Shown here piece after piece: positions 1 to 8,251 of a stretch of DNA of 61,103 nt. This DNA comes from Dictyobacter arantiisoli (GTDB lineage Bacteria > Chloroflexota > Ktedonobacteria > Ktedonobacterales > Ktedonobacteraceae): positions 1 to 61,103 of the forward strand of contig NZ_BIXY01000038.1 of the NCBI RefSeq assembly GCF_008326305.1, written 5' to 3'. Below the pieces are notes generated by a model. It saw only the letters and a program-made list of their open reading frames with translations. It did not search any database and had not been told where the DNA came from. Position 1 is the first letter of the stretch; each line of letters starts with the position of its first letter. The position numbers were made by a program, and so were the translations under genes.

Positions 1-107
1 TCTTTCACCTGTTCAAATGCCCGATACAATGATGCAGCATCTCTCGCCAGGGATGCCTGGTTCTCTTGCTCTGATCCATCGAATATGTTAAGGTACATCC
101 AAGCCAT
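1..107 (-). CDS. Hypothetical protein, 5' part only
   Basis: An open frame begins with ATG at 107 and runs out of the window through base 1, giving 35 residues that begin MAWMYLNIFDGSEQ. It reads away from the histidine kinase gene that starts at 262, so the two would be divergent. The only possible ribosome-binding signal is a weak GCGAGA stretch just upstream. I do not recognise the family. The residues are acidic and Gln/Ala-rich and look like a soluble helical start. With so little visible it could be a chance frame. Confidence 0.35.
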   Translation of the reverse strand, partial: MAWMYLNIFDGSEQENQASLARDAASLYRAFEQVK

Positions 108-226
108 TTCTCGCTTTCATAGGCATGTTATGATTTTCCTATTCTAGCAAGATCTGGCTTCCTTTTTATTCTTTCGGGACTTTCGGGTACACCGAAAAGC
201 CCTGGCACAAAAGACAGACATGGCAC

Positions 227-256
227 TTGCAACCAGAGAGATCAACATGCTAAACT
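227..256 (+). promoter_or_regulatory. Candidate promoter of the histidine kinase gene (leaderless)
   Basis: A -35-like TTGCAA (227-232) is followed by an 18-base spacer and a -10-like TAAACT (251-256). The GTG start codon lies five bases after the -10, where transcription should begin, and no Shine-Dalgarno sequence is visible. The message is therefore probably leaderless. This is a visual match only. Confidence 0.45.
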
Positions 257-261
257 GAATT

Positions 262-2265
262 GTGTCTACTGTATTTTACGCTGAACAACAGACAACTCAT
301 GCCTGGTGGCAGCGCATACGCCCCAGGCTTACCATCCTGTATCTCATAATCGCGTGTATCCTGCTTCTCATAAGTGGAGCGGGCCATCTTCGGCTGCTCG
401 GCGAAGTCGGGAAAGTGTTTGGCGGCTTTACCTGGACAATCGATAAGGATAGTCTCAATGGGGAGATTGCTATTATATCCACCCCACCACAACTCATGAC
501 TTTTGCTATTCCTGCAGGATCGCTCAGCAATGATAGCCATATCGTAACGGTCAACCACAGGAATGGTGCGTCAGGATTGCAGCAGGTTTATCAGCACGCC
601 CAGCCTCAAGATCCCATTGTCTATACAGCCCGTGGCAATAGGATGGCACCTCTGACGATTACGCGTCCAGCTACGATTTTTACCCTCTCTCTGTGGTGGC
701 AAACATTTGGGCTGGCTTTCCTGGCCGGCACCAGCTGGCTGATCGTCGGTATTATCTTAGTAGCAACCGCATCCGAATGGACAGGTGCCGTCGAAGGTAT
801 GACCATGCTACCACCGGCGCTACTCCTGCTCTTATATAGCCATTGGGGTAACATTCAGACTGCGACGCCACCAGATTTTGTCGCGCAAATGATCTGGATT
901 CCTTCCTTCGCGTTGCTGGGAGCAGCTTTTATCCACCTCAGTCTGACTTATCGCCCGGCCGCAATGAGTAATAGAAGAAATCCCAGCTGGCTGGTTGATG
1001 GTCTACCTTATGCTCCACTTCTCTTGTTGATCATCTATGATTGGTTCTGCTTGTTAACACTTGGACATGTTCCGCTACGTACCAATATCGAGTTGAGTCT
1101 GGGGTATGCTGTGCTCGGTGGAGTAATTAGCCTGGGGATTGGCATTACCTCAATCCTACAGATACTCGGCATGTGGTCATTGAAGAAAGACAACCAGGAA
1201 GCAACTTCCAGGCAGACAATCTCGCCACGTATTCGACATTATCTGGGAGATCTCCTGACCCTATGGATTGGTGGGATCGGGCTGGGATTCTGCTTCGGCG
1301 TCTTACCCATCCTCCTGGTAGGACAGCCACTGCTGCCACTCTCGATCTTTTACGTGCTGGCTACCGTCTATCCACTCCTCCTGCTCTACGCCATTCGTTC
1401 GTTGCGTTTAATCGCGCGCTTACATATATCGTTGGAACAACGCGAGGTAGCACTACAGGAACAACAGAAGACTGCGGGAGAGCTCCGCCAGACCAATGAG
1501 GAATTGAAACAGGCCACCTCACTCTTATTGCACGCTGATACTCATCTTCGATCTCTCCTCTCGCAACGCATCCATGATCAACCTAAACAGGAGGCATTGC
1601 GCATCCGCTCACTGCTAGGATACTGGCAACATAAACTCCGCCTGGAGATGGAACGTGCACCAGATGGCAGGGTTGCAGCTCCACAAATCATTGAAGCCCT
1701 GGGAAAAGTTCGCAAGATTAGTGAAGAACTAGAGCGCGACTTGCGTGGATTGCAATTGCTGGTCGAAGACGCCTATCAACGTCGCAGCCTCGGCCTGAAA
1801 TTACACTTAGAAAAGCTCATTCGGGAAGATTTGCCGCAACTCCATGCGGAATCGTTACTGGAAATCACACCGGATCTCTGGGCCATTGATGCCCTCAATC
1901 CTGACTTAGAGCAAACAGCCGAGGGAGGAAAAATCGCCGAGGCCATCTCATACACGGTCACGCAGGCCTTGCTCAATGTTTATAATCATGCCGGCGCCAG
2001 TTTTGCAACAGTACGAACCTATTATAATAATAGTATTCTCACTGTTGAAATCAGTGATGATGGACGTGGTTTTGATACGCAACAGATTCCACCCGAAAAA
2101 ACGAGCCTCTTTAAAGCCGAACTCAAAGTACGTGAAACAGGCGGAAGGTTATCAATTACCTCTATTCCTCGTCCACAGGCCAAACATGGCACATGCGTGA
2201 CCTTAGAAATGCCTCTGCCTCCAGATACACAGGTACACTCAGAACAAGAAGAACAGCACACCTGA
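262..2265 (+). CDS. Membrane sensor histidine kinase, NarL/ComP-like
   Basis: A 667-residue sensor kinase. One hydrophobic helix (about residues 24-44) is followed by a region of about 100 residues that is probably outside the membrane, then about seven more membrane helices (147-378), a coiled coil, and a kinase core. The phosphoacceptor is His438 in RIHDQPKQ, the HDxxxQ box of NarL-type kinases. The ATPase has an N-box-like ALLNVYNHAGA and the G1 box DDGRGFD. One helix, an external domain and then many helices recalls the quorum sensor ComP, but I cannot show a PDZ fold, so that likeness is inference. The start is GTG with no ribosome-binding site. The next in-frame Met lies far past the first membrane helix, so no better start exists. 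Its stop lies four bases from the stop of the convergent regulator, its probable partner. Confidence 0.85.
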   Translation: MSTVFYAEQQTTHAWWQRIRPRLTILYLIIACILLLISGAGHLRLLGEVGKVFGGFTWTIDKDSLNGEIAIISTPPQLMTFAIPAGSLSNDSHIVTVNHRNGASGLQQVYQHAQPQDPIVYTARGNRMAPLTITRPATIFTLSLWWQTFGLAFLAGTSWLIVGIILVATASEWTGAVEGMTMLPPALLLLLYSHWGNIQTATPPDFVAQMIWIPSFALLGAAFIHLSLTYRPAAMSNRRNPSWLVDGLPYAPLLLLIIYDWFCLLTLGHVPLRTNIELSLGYAVLGGVISLGIGITSILQILGMWSLKKDNQEATSRQTISPRIRHYLGDLLTLWIGGIGLGFCFGVLPILLVGQPLLPLSIFYVLATVYPLLLLYAIRSLRLIARLHISLEQREVALQEQQKTAGELRQTNEELKQATSLLLHADTHLRSLLSQRIHDQPKQEALRIRSLLGYWQHKLRLEMERAPDGRVAAPQIIEALGKVRKISEELERDLRGLQLLVEDAYQRRSLGLKLHLEKLIREDLPQLHAESLLEITPDLWAIDALNPDLEQTAEGGKIAEAISYTVTQALLNVYNHAGASFATVRTYYNNSILTVEISDDGRGFDTQQIPPEKTSLFKAELKVRETGGRLSITSIPRPQAKHGTCVTLEMPLPPDTQVHSEQEEQHT

Positions 2266-2269
2266 TTAA

Positions 2270-3046
2270 CTAGCGGATAGTAGGCTCACTACGTAAACCA
2301 ACATAGGCTTCATAGGCATGAGCTAACAGGACGCGCCGTCCAGGATCGCTCGGGGCACCTTCAATTGAGAAGAAGGTGTAAAGCTCACTTACGAGATTTT
2401 CTACAGGGCCAATATTTGGCCCCCCTTTAGCATTCAGGAAACCCATACGTACAGAAATATCATCGTTACTCAAGCCCTGCGCAATCAATGCGGCACACTC
2501 TTCCTGACGGGGAGTCAAACGTTGTCCACGTAGCTTTTTCAGCAGATAATCGAGGACTTCAGGATCGATAAAAGATTCATTGCGAGATACAACCGATGAG
2601 GCAATATGGTCTAAATAGGTTGGCTCCATATTGTTGAAGAGCGCATAGCCATGCAAGCCAGATTTCTTGCCTGAACGACGGCTCGCGTTGCGTGGTGTAC
2701 CCCGTCGCGTATATTCCTGCCGAAAAACCTCTGCGGCAAGCGTCCAACTGGGGTCCTGCGTATAGATCACAACATGCAAACCTGATGCAATCTCTAGCAG
2801 CGTACGGCCTAATTCAATCCCATTACTCGTTCCAAGGCGCAAATCTGACAAGATCAACCAACCGGCAAGATTAGGATTATCTGTTTGCTGCTGGCACAGT
2901 TCTTCAATCAGTACCACTGCTCCTTGAGCATCTCCTGATTGTCCGACCAGCTGGAGCTGTTCTGTTTCCTCAACAAATTCACAGACACCGCGCCGCTTAA
3001 CCGGTGTATCATCAATCACAATCACAGGAATCCGTATCTTGTTCAT
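2270..3046 (-). CDS. Response regulator, receiver plus LuxR-type HTH (atypical)
   Basis: A 258-residue regulator. The receiver has the acidic pair Asp12/Asp13 and phosphoacceptor Asp68 (LILSDLR). The usual Lys near the end of a receiver (GYLLK) is replaced by GYALFNN, and a basic insert of about 20 residues comes before it. The C-terminal part starts as a LuxR/GerE helix-turn-helix (LTPRQEECAALIAQGLSNDD) but then departs from the family around FLNAKGGPNIGP. It is probably the partner of the kinase at 262-2265, which is encoded tail to tail with it. Such pairs are usually co-directional, so the convergent layout is unusual. The ATG start has no ribosome-binding site and sits six bases after a good -10, so the message is probably leaderless. 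Confidence 0.8.
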   Translation of the reverse strand: MNKIRIPVIVIDDTPVKRRGVCEFVEETEQLQLVGQSGDAQGAVVLIEELCQQQTDNPNLAGWLILSDLRLGTSNGIELGRTLLEIASGLHVVIYTQDPSWTLAAEVFRQEYTRRGTPRNASRRSGKKSGLHGYALFNNMEPTYLDHIASSVVSRNESFIDPEVLDYLLKKLRGQRLTPRQEECAALIAQGLSNDDISVRMGFLNAKGGPNIGPVENLVSELYTFFSIEGAPSDPGRRVLLAHAYEAYVGLRSEPTIR

Positions 3047-3052
3047 GTTTAT

Positions 3053-3082
3053 AGTATATGCCTCGAACGCTAGTGTTGTCTA
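3053..3082 (-). promoter_or_regulatory. Candidate promoter of the LuxR-type regulator (leaderless)
   Basis: Reading the minus strand, TAGACA (3082-3077), an 18-base spacer and TATACT (3058-3053) stand six bases before the ATG at 3046. Transcription would begin at or next to the start codon. The layout copies that of the kinase promoter at 227-256, including the 18-base spacer. Confidence 0.5.
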
Positions 3083-3382
3083 GAATGACGCCATTCAAAA
3101 ACAAACAGTAGATCGAGCCAATTATGATGGCATTTCATCCCATACAGGTTGGTACAGCTTTGGTCCACAAAAAAAGAGAAGCATATTCAGTGCCAGAGAA
3201 GAAATTAAGCATAAATACTTTGAATATTTCCATAGATAGTAGTGGATCGACCTCTAGAAAGTGTAAAGCAGCCATCATCTCGTATGAAAAAACTTGTACG
3301 GATGCGCCAGACGTTGTACTCTATGAAAAGACCTGACCGTATACCATTTTAACGCTGGCTAGAGTAAAAAAGGAGTTCTATT
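3083..3382. other. Intergenic region, no gene supported
   Basis: The space between the divergent regulator and the gene at 3383. A 70-codon open frame (3124-3336) is present, but it has no ribosome-binding site and an unremarkable composition. No clear hairpin is seen. The promoter for 3383 should lie here but cannot be singled out. Confidence 0.5.
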
Positions 3383-3904
3383 GTGCCTGAGAAATATAGA
3401 TCTGATCGACCATCACAGTCTGGCAAACAGCCCATTCTAGGACAGGGCCATTCCTTAAGCGATACTGAAGGCGAAATGATCAAGCAAATGATCCGCGAAG
3501 AACAACATCCTTCCCGTAAACTCTTCATTCCTCAGGAGGATCTGGCGGCCGAGGCCACAACGACTATGTCGCCTGCAACAGCTCATGTGATTGGAATGAG
3601 TCGCATCCGGCCCATCCTGGACATGTTCAATCGAGACTTTCTCTATGGACAGGGACGCTTCGATGCCTATAAAGATGGCTTAATCTTTAAATGGGGTGAT
3701 GGCTATTCTCGCCGCCATATCTGGGCCACGGTTGAAAATGACAATTTGATCCTGGAGACCAGTCACGCCAAAAAATGTGATAAACCATACTGTAATGGTA
3801 CCCATCACGTACTCACTCCGGATCTTTATACCAATATCGAGCTGATTAATCAAGAGTTGGGAGAACGCTTTCGTCGTCCCGTCTATGAAACACCCGAAGA
3901 TTAA
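3383..3904 (+). CDS. Hypothetical protein with a half CDGSH-like motif
   Basis: A 173-residue soluble protein starting at GTG, with AGGAG nine bases upstream. The first 60 residues are polar and probably disordered. The rest looks folded (DMFNRDFLYGQGRFDAYKDG onwards). Residues around 130 read CDKPYCNGTHH, which matches the second half of a CDGSH iron-sulfur finger (KPYCDGTH), but the CxC half that should come before it is missing. The family is not recognised. The next gene, a degenerate receiver, starts 27 bases downstream on the same strand, so the two probably form an operon. Metal binding is a guess from the motif alone. Confidence 0.75.
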   Translation: MPEKYRSDRPSQSGKQPILGQGHSLSDTEGEMIKQMIREEQHPSRKLFIPQEDLAAEATTTMSPATAHVIGMSRIRPILDMFNRDFLYGQGRFDAYKDGLIFKWGDGYSRRHIWATVENDNLILETSHAKKCDKPYCNGTHHVLTPDLYTNIELINQELGERFRRPVYETPED

Positions 3905-3931
3905 CGCGGCACCAGAAATAGGAAACGTATT

Positions 3932-4351
3932 GTGACCACAAAGATTCTTACCCTTGAGAAAGATCTGTTTTTCTCAGTAAAGATTCGCGATACCTTACGG
4001 CATCATGATATGGATGTTGCGGTTGTCCGCAACCTCTCCGCCTTTGAAACGCGCCTTGCTACACCGGATATCCCTCGTCCCGACCTGGCAATCATTAATA
4101 TCTCCATTCAAGGAGTGGATTGGGAAGCAGCGATTCGCGCAGCTCGGGCTCAGCATATTCCAATACTGGCCTTTGGCTCACATATGGATCTCGATGCACG
4201 TGCGAAGGCATTACAGGCTGGCGCACGCAAAGTAATTGCAAATTCAAAGTTTGCCAGCGACATGCCTGGTCTGGTCCAACGCATGCTCACGTCTCTCGCC
4301 AATGCGCAGGACGAAGAGGATGCCGACACAGAAAATGCCAGTAAAGAATAA
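3932..4351 (+). CDS. Degenerate receiver-domain protein (pseudo-receiver)
   Basis: A 139-residue protein made of one receiver-like domain and an acidic tail. The hydrophobic strand that normally ends in the phosphoacceptor Asp reads DLAIINIS, placing Asn56 where Asp should be. The N-terminal acidic pair is also broken (TLEKDLFF). The C-terminal Lys may survive in IANSKF. Phosphorylation is therefore unlikely, and the protein is better seen as a binding or scaffolding receiver. The GTG start has AGGAAA seven bases upstream. It follows 3383-3904 closely and ends at a strong terminator. No DNA-binding or enzymatic domain is attached. Confidence 0.75.
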   Translation: MTTKILTLEKDLFFSVKIRDTLRHHDMDVAVVRNLSAFETRLATPDIPRPDLAIINISIQGVDWEAAIRAARAQHIPILAFGSHMDLDARAKALQAGARKVIANSKFASDMPGLVQRMLTSLANAQDEEDADTENASKE

Positions 4352-4387
4352 AGTTCCTTTGATCGACATAATAAGAGTATAAAAAAA

Positions 4388-4420
4388 GAGCCTCCTTGAG
4401 CTAGCATAGTCAGGAGGCTC
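4388..4420. terminator. Bidirectional terminator
   Basis: A perfect 9-bp stem (GAGCCTCCT with AGGAGGCTC) around a 15-base loop. A run of seven A lies on the left and a T-rich stretch on the right. It sits between the convergent genes ending at 4351 and 4473 and can serve both. Confidence 0.85.
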
Positions 4421-4472
4421 TTCTCTATTCAGACCAGACATCAATAAATTGATACCTGATCAATGCGGTTGC

Positions 4473-4874
4473 TTAGTGGCCACAACCACAGCTGCGGGCT
4501 TCGCCACCACCATCGGCAGTTTTGAAAGAGTGTCCACAACCACAGCTGGAGACAGCGTTAGGATTGTTCACGGTGAAGCCAGCACCCATCAGGCTATCGA
4601 CATAATCGACTTCGCTTCCAGTGATATAACCCAGGCTCATGTCATCGACAAAGAGTTTGAAATCATTCAAAGAGATGACAGTATCACCATCTTGTTCCTC
4701 ATCGAGAGTCATTCCATACTGAAGACCCGAGCAACCGCCACCGGCGACGAAAACACGCAGACCCAAAGCTGGATCATTTTCCTGCTTGAGCAGCTCTTGG
4801 ACTTTTTCCGCTGCAGCGGATGTCATTGTGATTATGCTTGTTTCAGTCGCCAACTGCTGGTTCTGCTCAATCAT
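4473..4874 (-). CDS. erpA: A-type iron-sulfur cluster carrier (ErpA/IscA family)
   Basis: This HesB/IscA-family protein carries and inserts Fe-S clusters into apoproteins. The conserved cysteines appear in GGGCSGLQY and in SSCGCGH near the end. The protein then continues for 17 residues and finishes with a second RSCGCGH. That extra CGCGH tail is not part of the normal family, which ends soon after one CGCG. At DNA level the two stretches share a direct repeat (CCACAACCACAGCTG), so the tail looks like a short tandem duplication. A GTG at 4883 also opens the frame, but it is part of the GGAGAGGTG ribosome-binding site, so ATG 4874 (133 residues) is the likelier start. Many Fe-S proteins lie further along the window. 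Confidence 0.9.
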   Translation of the reverse strand: MIEQNQQLATETSIITMTSAAAEKVQELLKQENDPALGLRVFVAGGGCSGLQYGMTLDEEQDGDTVISLNDFKLFVDDMSLGYITGSEVDYVDSLMGAGFTVNNPNAVSSCGCGHSFKTADGGGEARSCGCGH

Positions 4875-5120
4875 ATAATTCACCTCTCCGAAAGGAGCGC
4901 CAGTAGCAACCCCTTACTTTCCAGATAAAACGATTCTTGTGTTTACAATTACTTTTGAGTGTATTGTAACTTATACAAAATGAAGCGTCAAGAACTGATG
5001 CCCCACATACAACAACACTCCAGAGGCGTTATTTATTTCCAATTCACCCCTAAAATGCTTGCTCAAGTGGCCTAAAAAGCAAGCACACAGACAAGAAGCA
5101 ATGCACGTATAAACTCCCCC

Positions 5121-6761
5121 TTACAATCCAAAGTGTTGTCGAACAGAGATGATATTGGCAAGCAAACTGGGTACAGCAGGAGGGATACCAGACAGGAGAT
5201 CACTATGTTGTTCCTGACCTGACGAGAGACGTGCAATAATATTGGCCGCCGACCATCCCTGTGCCATCAAATGTGCACCCAGAGCGCTCATCATTGGTGT
5301 AGCAAACGAGGTGCCACTCCAATCAGCCCAACCAGTGTTATTGAGTGCTCCAGATGGAAAAGTGGGTGAAATAAACACTCCACGAACGGCATCAGGCAAG
5401 CCATTTTTATCCTCGACCCCTGGTCCATCTCCACCAAAAGTAGCCACACCTGAAGTAGAAGGGGCAAGATTAGCTGCATTGGCAAAGTTCGATGGTAAGA
5501 GATTGCTATTTACCGATGTAACCGCCAGAGTTGAACTATAACGGGCCGGTGCACGAGGTGGGCGAGGAGGTAACTCTTGCTGCAAAGCCAGCGTAGAGTC
5601 ATTGCCAGCCGCTGCCACCACCAGGGCCCCATGGGCTGCCAGACTCTCAAAGAGGAGACGCAATCCCTCTTCTATTTGTCCCAGGGCACGCTGCACACCG
5701 ATGAGTTGAGAGGTCGGCCATTGACGCTCTTGAAACCAGAGATAAGGTAAACGCCGGATATCAGGCATAATGTTTAAACTCAGATTAATCACCAGACGGC
5801 GGATCGTACCGGACACCAGTTCATGTTCCAGATCAGTCAGGATAGCGTAGAAACTATAAAGATCGTTGCCGCCAAAATCATTGAGCGCACGCACCAGACG
5901 AATCTGCGCACGGGGAGCCAGATCTCGAATAATACCAGAAACGAACAGGCCATGATCTGGCATAAGATAGTAGCGCGCTTGCTGAGAAATATCATGGCCG
6001 GTACGAACATCGTTAGTGAGCGCATAGCGATCATATTCCACGACAAAAGAGCCATCTTCCTGACGCATATCATTGACCAATTGTTGAAGCAACCAGTTAC
6101 GCCGTAACTCTGGCCTTGTGGCGGCGCTACGGATACGATCAGGATGATGGGCGGTATCCAACACAACCACCAGCACATCCTCGGCATCCTGCGCATCAAG
6201 CGTCAATCCGGGTGGTGGTGAAAATTTGAGATGCCAGCCAGGCATGGCTTGCGGAGGAGACTGCACTTCTACCGAAGGCGCAGGACGAGGTGGAGATGCT
6301 GGTCCGCCAGCGCCATAGAAGAAGGGGGCCGCAGTCACTATCCAATTTGGCATTGCAGAGAGAATGTGGAGCCCTTGCTGAGCAAAATATTCAAGGTGAG
6401 CATGAATATAGGAAAGAGCGGCTGGTAAAGGATCTTTTTGTTGTTCATCGCGATGACGAGTGTGAAAAAACACAGCCAGTAAAGGTTGCTTTTGATGCAG
6501 ACCAAAGACAAACGCACGGCGGCGGACAGGTGGCATAGTGGGACTCTCACTCCAACGTCCAGCAGTGCCATATGCATCTAGTGCAAAATGATAACGAGCC
6601 AGAAAGGTATTCAACTGGATACGAATCTGCTCAACCACCGTATCCAGGACATTGTCAAGTGGAATACGCGTCAAACGTACCACGACAATCATTTCGCCTG
6701 GAATCCAATGAAACCACCCGGCAGGTGTTCCCATAAATTCTGTTGAGCTACGAGACTGCAC
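5121..6761 (-). CDS. Subtilisin-like serine protease (S8 family)
   Basis: About 546 residues from GTG 6761, chosen because GGAGGGGGG stands just upstream. An in-frame TTG at 6794 would add 11 residues but has no such site. The catalytic triad is visible: Asp202 in VVVLDTAHH, His270 in DHGLFVSGI and Ser485 in SGTSFATP, with oxyanion Asn387 in AAAGND. The first 150 residues are an unrecognised domain, followed by a Pro-rich linker (about 155-175) and the peptidase. No signal peptide or lipobox is seen, which is unusual for this family. The enzyme may act inside the cell, leave by another route, or be a maturation protease for an unseen substrate. The neighbours give no clear partner. Confidence 0.88.
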   Translation of the reverse strand: MQSRSSTEFMGTPAGWFHWIPGEMIVVVRLTRIPLDNVLDTVVEQIRIQLNTFLARYHFALDAYGTAGRWSESPTMPPVRRRAFVFGLHQKQPLLAVFFHTRHRDEQQKDPLPAALSYIHAHLEYFAQQGLHILSAMPNWIVTAAPFFYGAGGPASPPRPAPSVEVQSPPQAMPGWHLKFSPPPGLTLDAQDAEDVLVVVLDTAHHPDRIRSAATRPELRRNWLLQQLVNDMRQEDGSFVVEYDRYALTNDVRTGHDISQQARYYLMPDHGLFVSGIIRDLAPRAQIRLVRALNDFGGNDLYSFYAILTDLEHELVSGTIRRLVINLSLNIMPDIRRLPYLWFQERQWPTSQLIGVQRALGQIEEGLRLLFESLAAHGALVVAAAGNDSTLALQQELPPRPPRAPARYSSTLAVTSVNSNLLPSNFANAANLAPSTSGVATFGGDGPGVEDKNGLPDAVRGVFISPTFPSGALNNTGWADWSGTSFATPMMSALGAHLMAQGWSAANIIARLSSGQEQHSDLLSGIPPAVPSLLANIISVRQHFGL

Positions 6762-6954
6762 GAAAATCCCCCCTCCACACGATGTGGTATACAATAATTA
6801 TTTCATAAGAATAAGCAGCGAAATAGTAAAGAAAGGTGGCATTGCCCTATCCTAAGGGAGTAATACAAGCTGAAGCGAAGAATAGTTCCATTATAGCGTA
6901 CTGAACGTAGACAAACAACTGCAGCGGCCTATCGTCTCATTGTCACCAGAAGGA

Positions 6955-6981
6955 TTGGTTTTTACGTTTATATACTATAAT
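6955..6981 (+). promoter_or_regulatory. Candidate promoter of the M20 peptidase gene
   Basis: TTGGTT (6955-6960) and a perfect TATAAT (6976-6981), 15 bases apart, stand just before the GAGGAG ribosome-binding site of the gene at 7001. The spacer is short, so the -35 assignment is uncertain. Confidence 0.4.
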
Positions 6982-7000
6982 GAAATAGAGGAGAGACCCA

Positions 7001-8104
7001 ATGTTTATATATGCAGAGCAGCTTTACCAGACCATGGTAGAACTGGTAAAAATCCCAAGCACATCAGGACAAGAAGCCTACGTGCGTGCCTATCTTGAGA
7101 AACGCCTGATCGCGCTGGGGCTCAAAACACAGACGGATGCACAGGGCAACTTGATCGCGACCCGTGAGGGCGAAGGTACACCACTTTTACTCAATGCCCA
7201 TATGGATCGTGTCGCACCTGGACTAGGCCATACGCCAGTACTGAAAGAGGGTATCCTCTATAGCGATGGACAGACCAACCTCGGCGCTGATGACGCCGCC
7301 GGCATTACCATTATTCTGGAAGTATTACGACGCGCCATTGAGCAACAACTTCCATTACCTCCACTGGTTCTCCTTTTTACGGTACAGGAAGAAACTGGTC
7401 TCTGTGGAGCACACAATTTTCGCGGCGAGGAGTGGCAGGTGACCGATGGCATTGTATTTGATAATGCTTTTGAGCCAGGTGTGGTTGTATCGAAAGGGGC
7501 AGCCTACGAAGCCTTTACGGTTACGATCCACGGCAAATCCGGACATCCAGGCAAAGATCTCACAAACACGGTGAGCGCCATAGAAATCTTCCATCAGACA
7601 CAATTCCCCAATGGTTCCCTCAATCTTGACCAGACACGTATCAATATCGGCACTATCAATGGTGGCCACGCCCGCAATGCGGTGCCAGATACGCTCACAC
7701 TCGAAGGCGAGATCAGGAGTTACGAGTCCACAGAAGCTATTCAGCAGTATAAAGCGGAACTCCAGGAAGCCTTTGAAGAAACAGCCCAACGATTGGGCGG
7801 TCGTGCTGAAATCAGCTTTGAGACCCACAATCAGGGCTATAGCATCAATCTCGATGAACCCCTGCTACAAACCTATCAGGTTGCACTCTCACAGCGAGGT
7901 GCGGTCCTGCAGATGCTGCCAACATTTATTGGCAGCGATACCGGCGGCTTCCGTCCAGATATACGTGTATTTACCATTTCCACCGGCGTATGTAACGAAC
8001 ATACGAAAGATGAATATATCGCCCTTGCCCCCCTTGAGCAGATTGTAATGGATACGCTCTATCTTCTCCATCTATGGCGTACCCAGACCATTGAGGAAAA
8101 ATAA
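7001..8104 (+). CDS. M20-family metallopeptidase, PepT-like
   Basis: A 367-residue two-zinc exopeptidase of the PepT/M20 type, expected to release N-terminal residues from short peptides in the cytoplasm. Metal and catalytic residues are visible: His67 and Asp69 in NAHMDRV, Asp97/Asp98 in GADDAAG, Glu130/Glu131 in VQEETG, and a late His in NEHTKDE. The central dimerisation domain (about residues 170-280) contains GKSGHPGKD. The length is typical. The ATG has GAGGAG at good spacing. It is divergent from the S8 protease and convergent with the membrane protein at 8252. The exact substrate cannot be read from the sequence. Confidence 0.9.
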   Translation: MFIYAEQLYQTMVELVKIPSTSGQEAYVRAYLEKRLIALGLKTQTDAQGNLIATREGEGTPLLLNAHMDRVAPGLGHTPVLKEGILYSDGQTNLGADDAAGITIILEVLRRAIEQQLPLPPLVLLFTVQEETGLCGAHNFRGEEWQVTDGIVFDNAFEPGVVVSKGAAYEAFTVTIHGKSGHPGKDLTNTVSAIEIFHQTQFPNGSLNLDQTRINIGTINGGHARNAVPDTLTLEGEIRSYESTEAIQQYKAELQEAFEETAQRLGGRAEISFETHNQGYSINLDEPLLQTYQVALSQRGAVLQMLPTFIGSDTGGFRPDIRVFTISTGVCNEHTKDEYIALAPLEQIVMDTLYLLHLWRTQTIEEK

Positions 8105-8135
8105 CTGCCGTATACAGAAGAAACTGGCCATACAA

Positions 8136-8201
8136 GGAAGAAGAGGAAAGGATCGGACCGGGAAAATAACATTTCCTGATCTGATCTTTTCCTCTTCTTC
8201 C
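8136..8201. terminator. Long hairpin between convergent genes, probable terminator
   Basis: A 19-bp purine/pyrimidine stem (8136-8154 with 8183-8201; one position is a G-T pair) encloses a 28-base loop. It lies between the 3' ends at 8104 and 8252. No long T-run follows, so intrinsic termination is probable but not certain. Confidence 0.6.
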
Positions 8202-8251
8202 TCTACATAAGAGACACACAGCAACTATCAAAGACAGTCACCAGGATATTT

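Noticed and set aside
3124-3336. A 70-codon open frame on the plus strand
   Set aside because: No ribosome-binding site, no recognisable family, and it lies in the promoter space of its neighbours.
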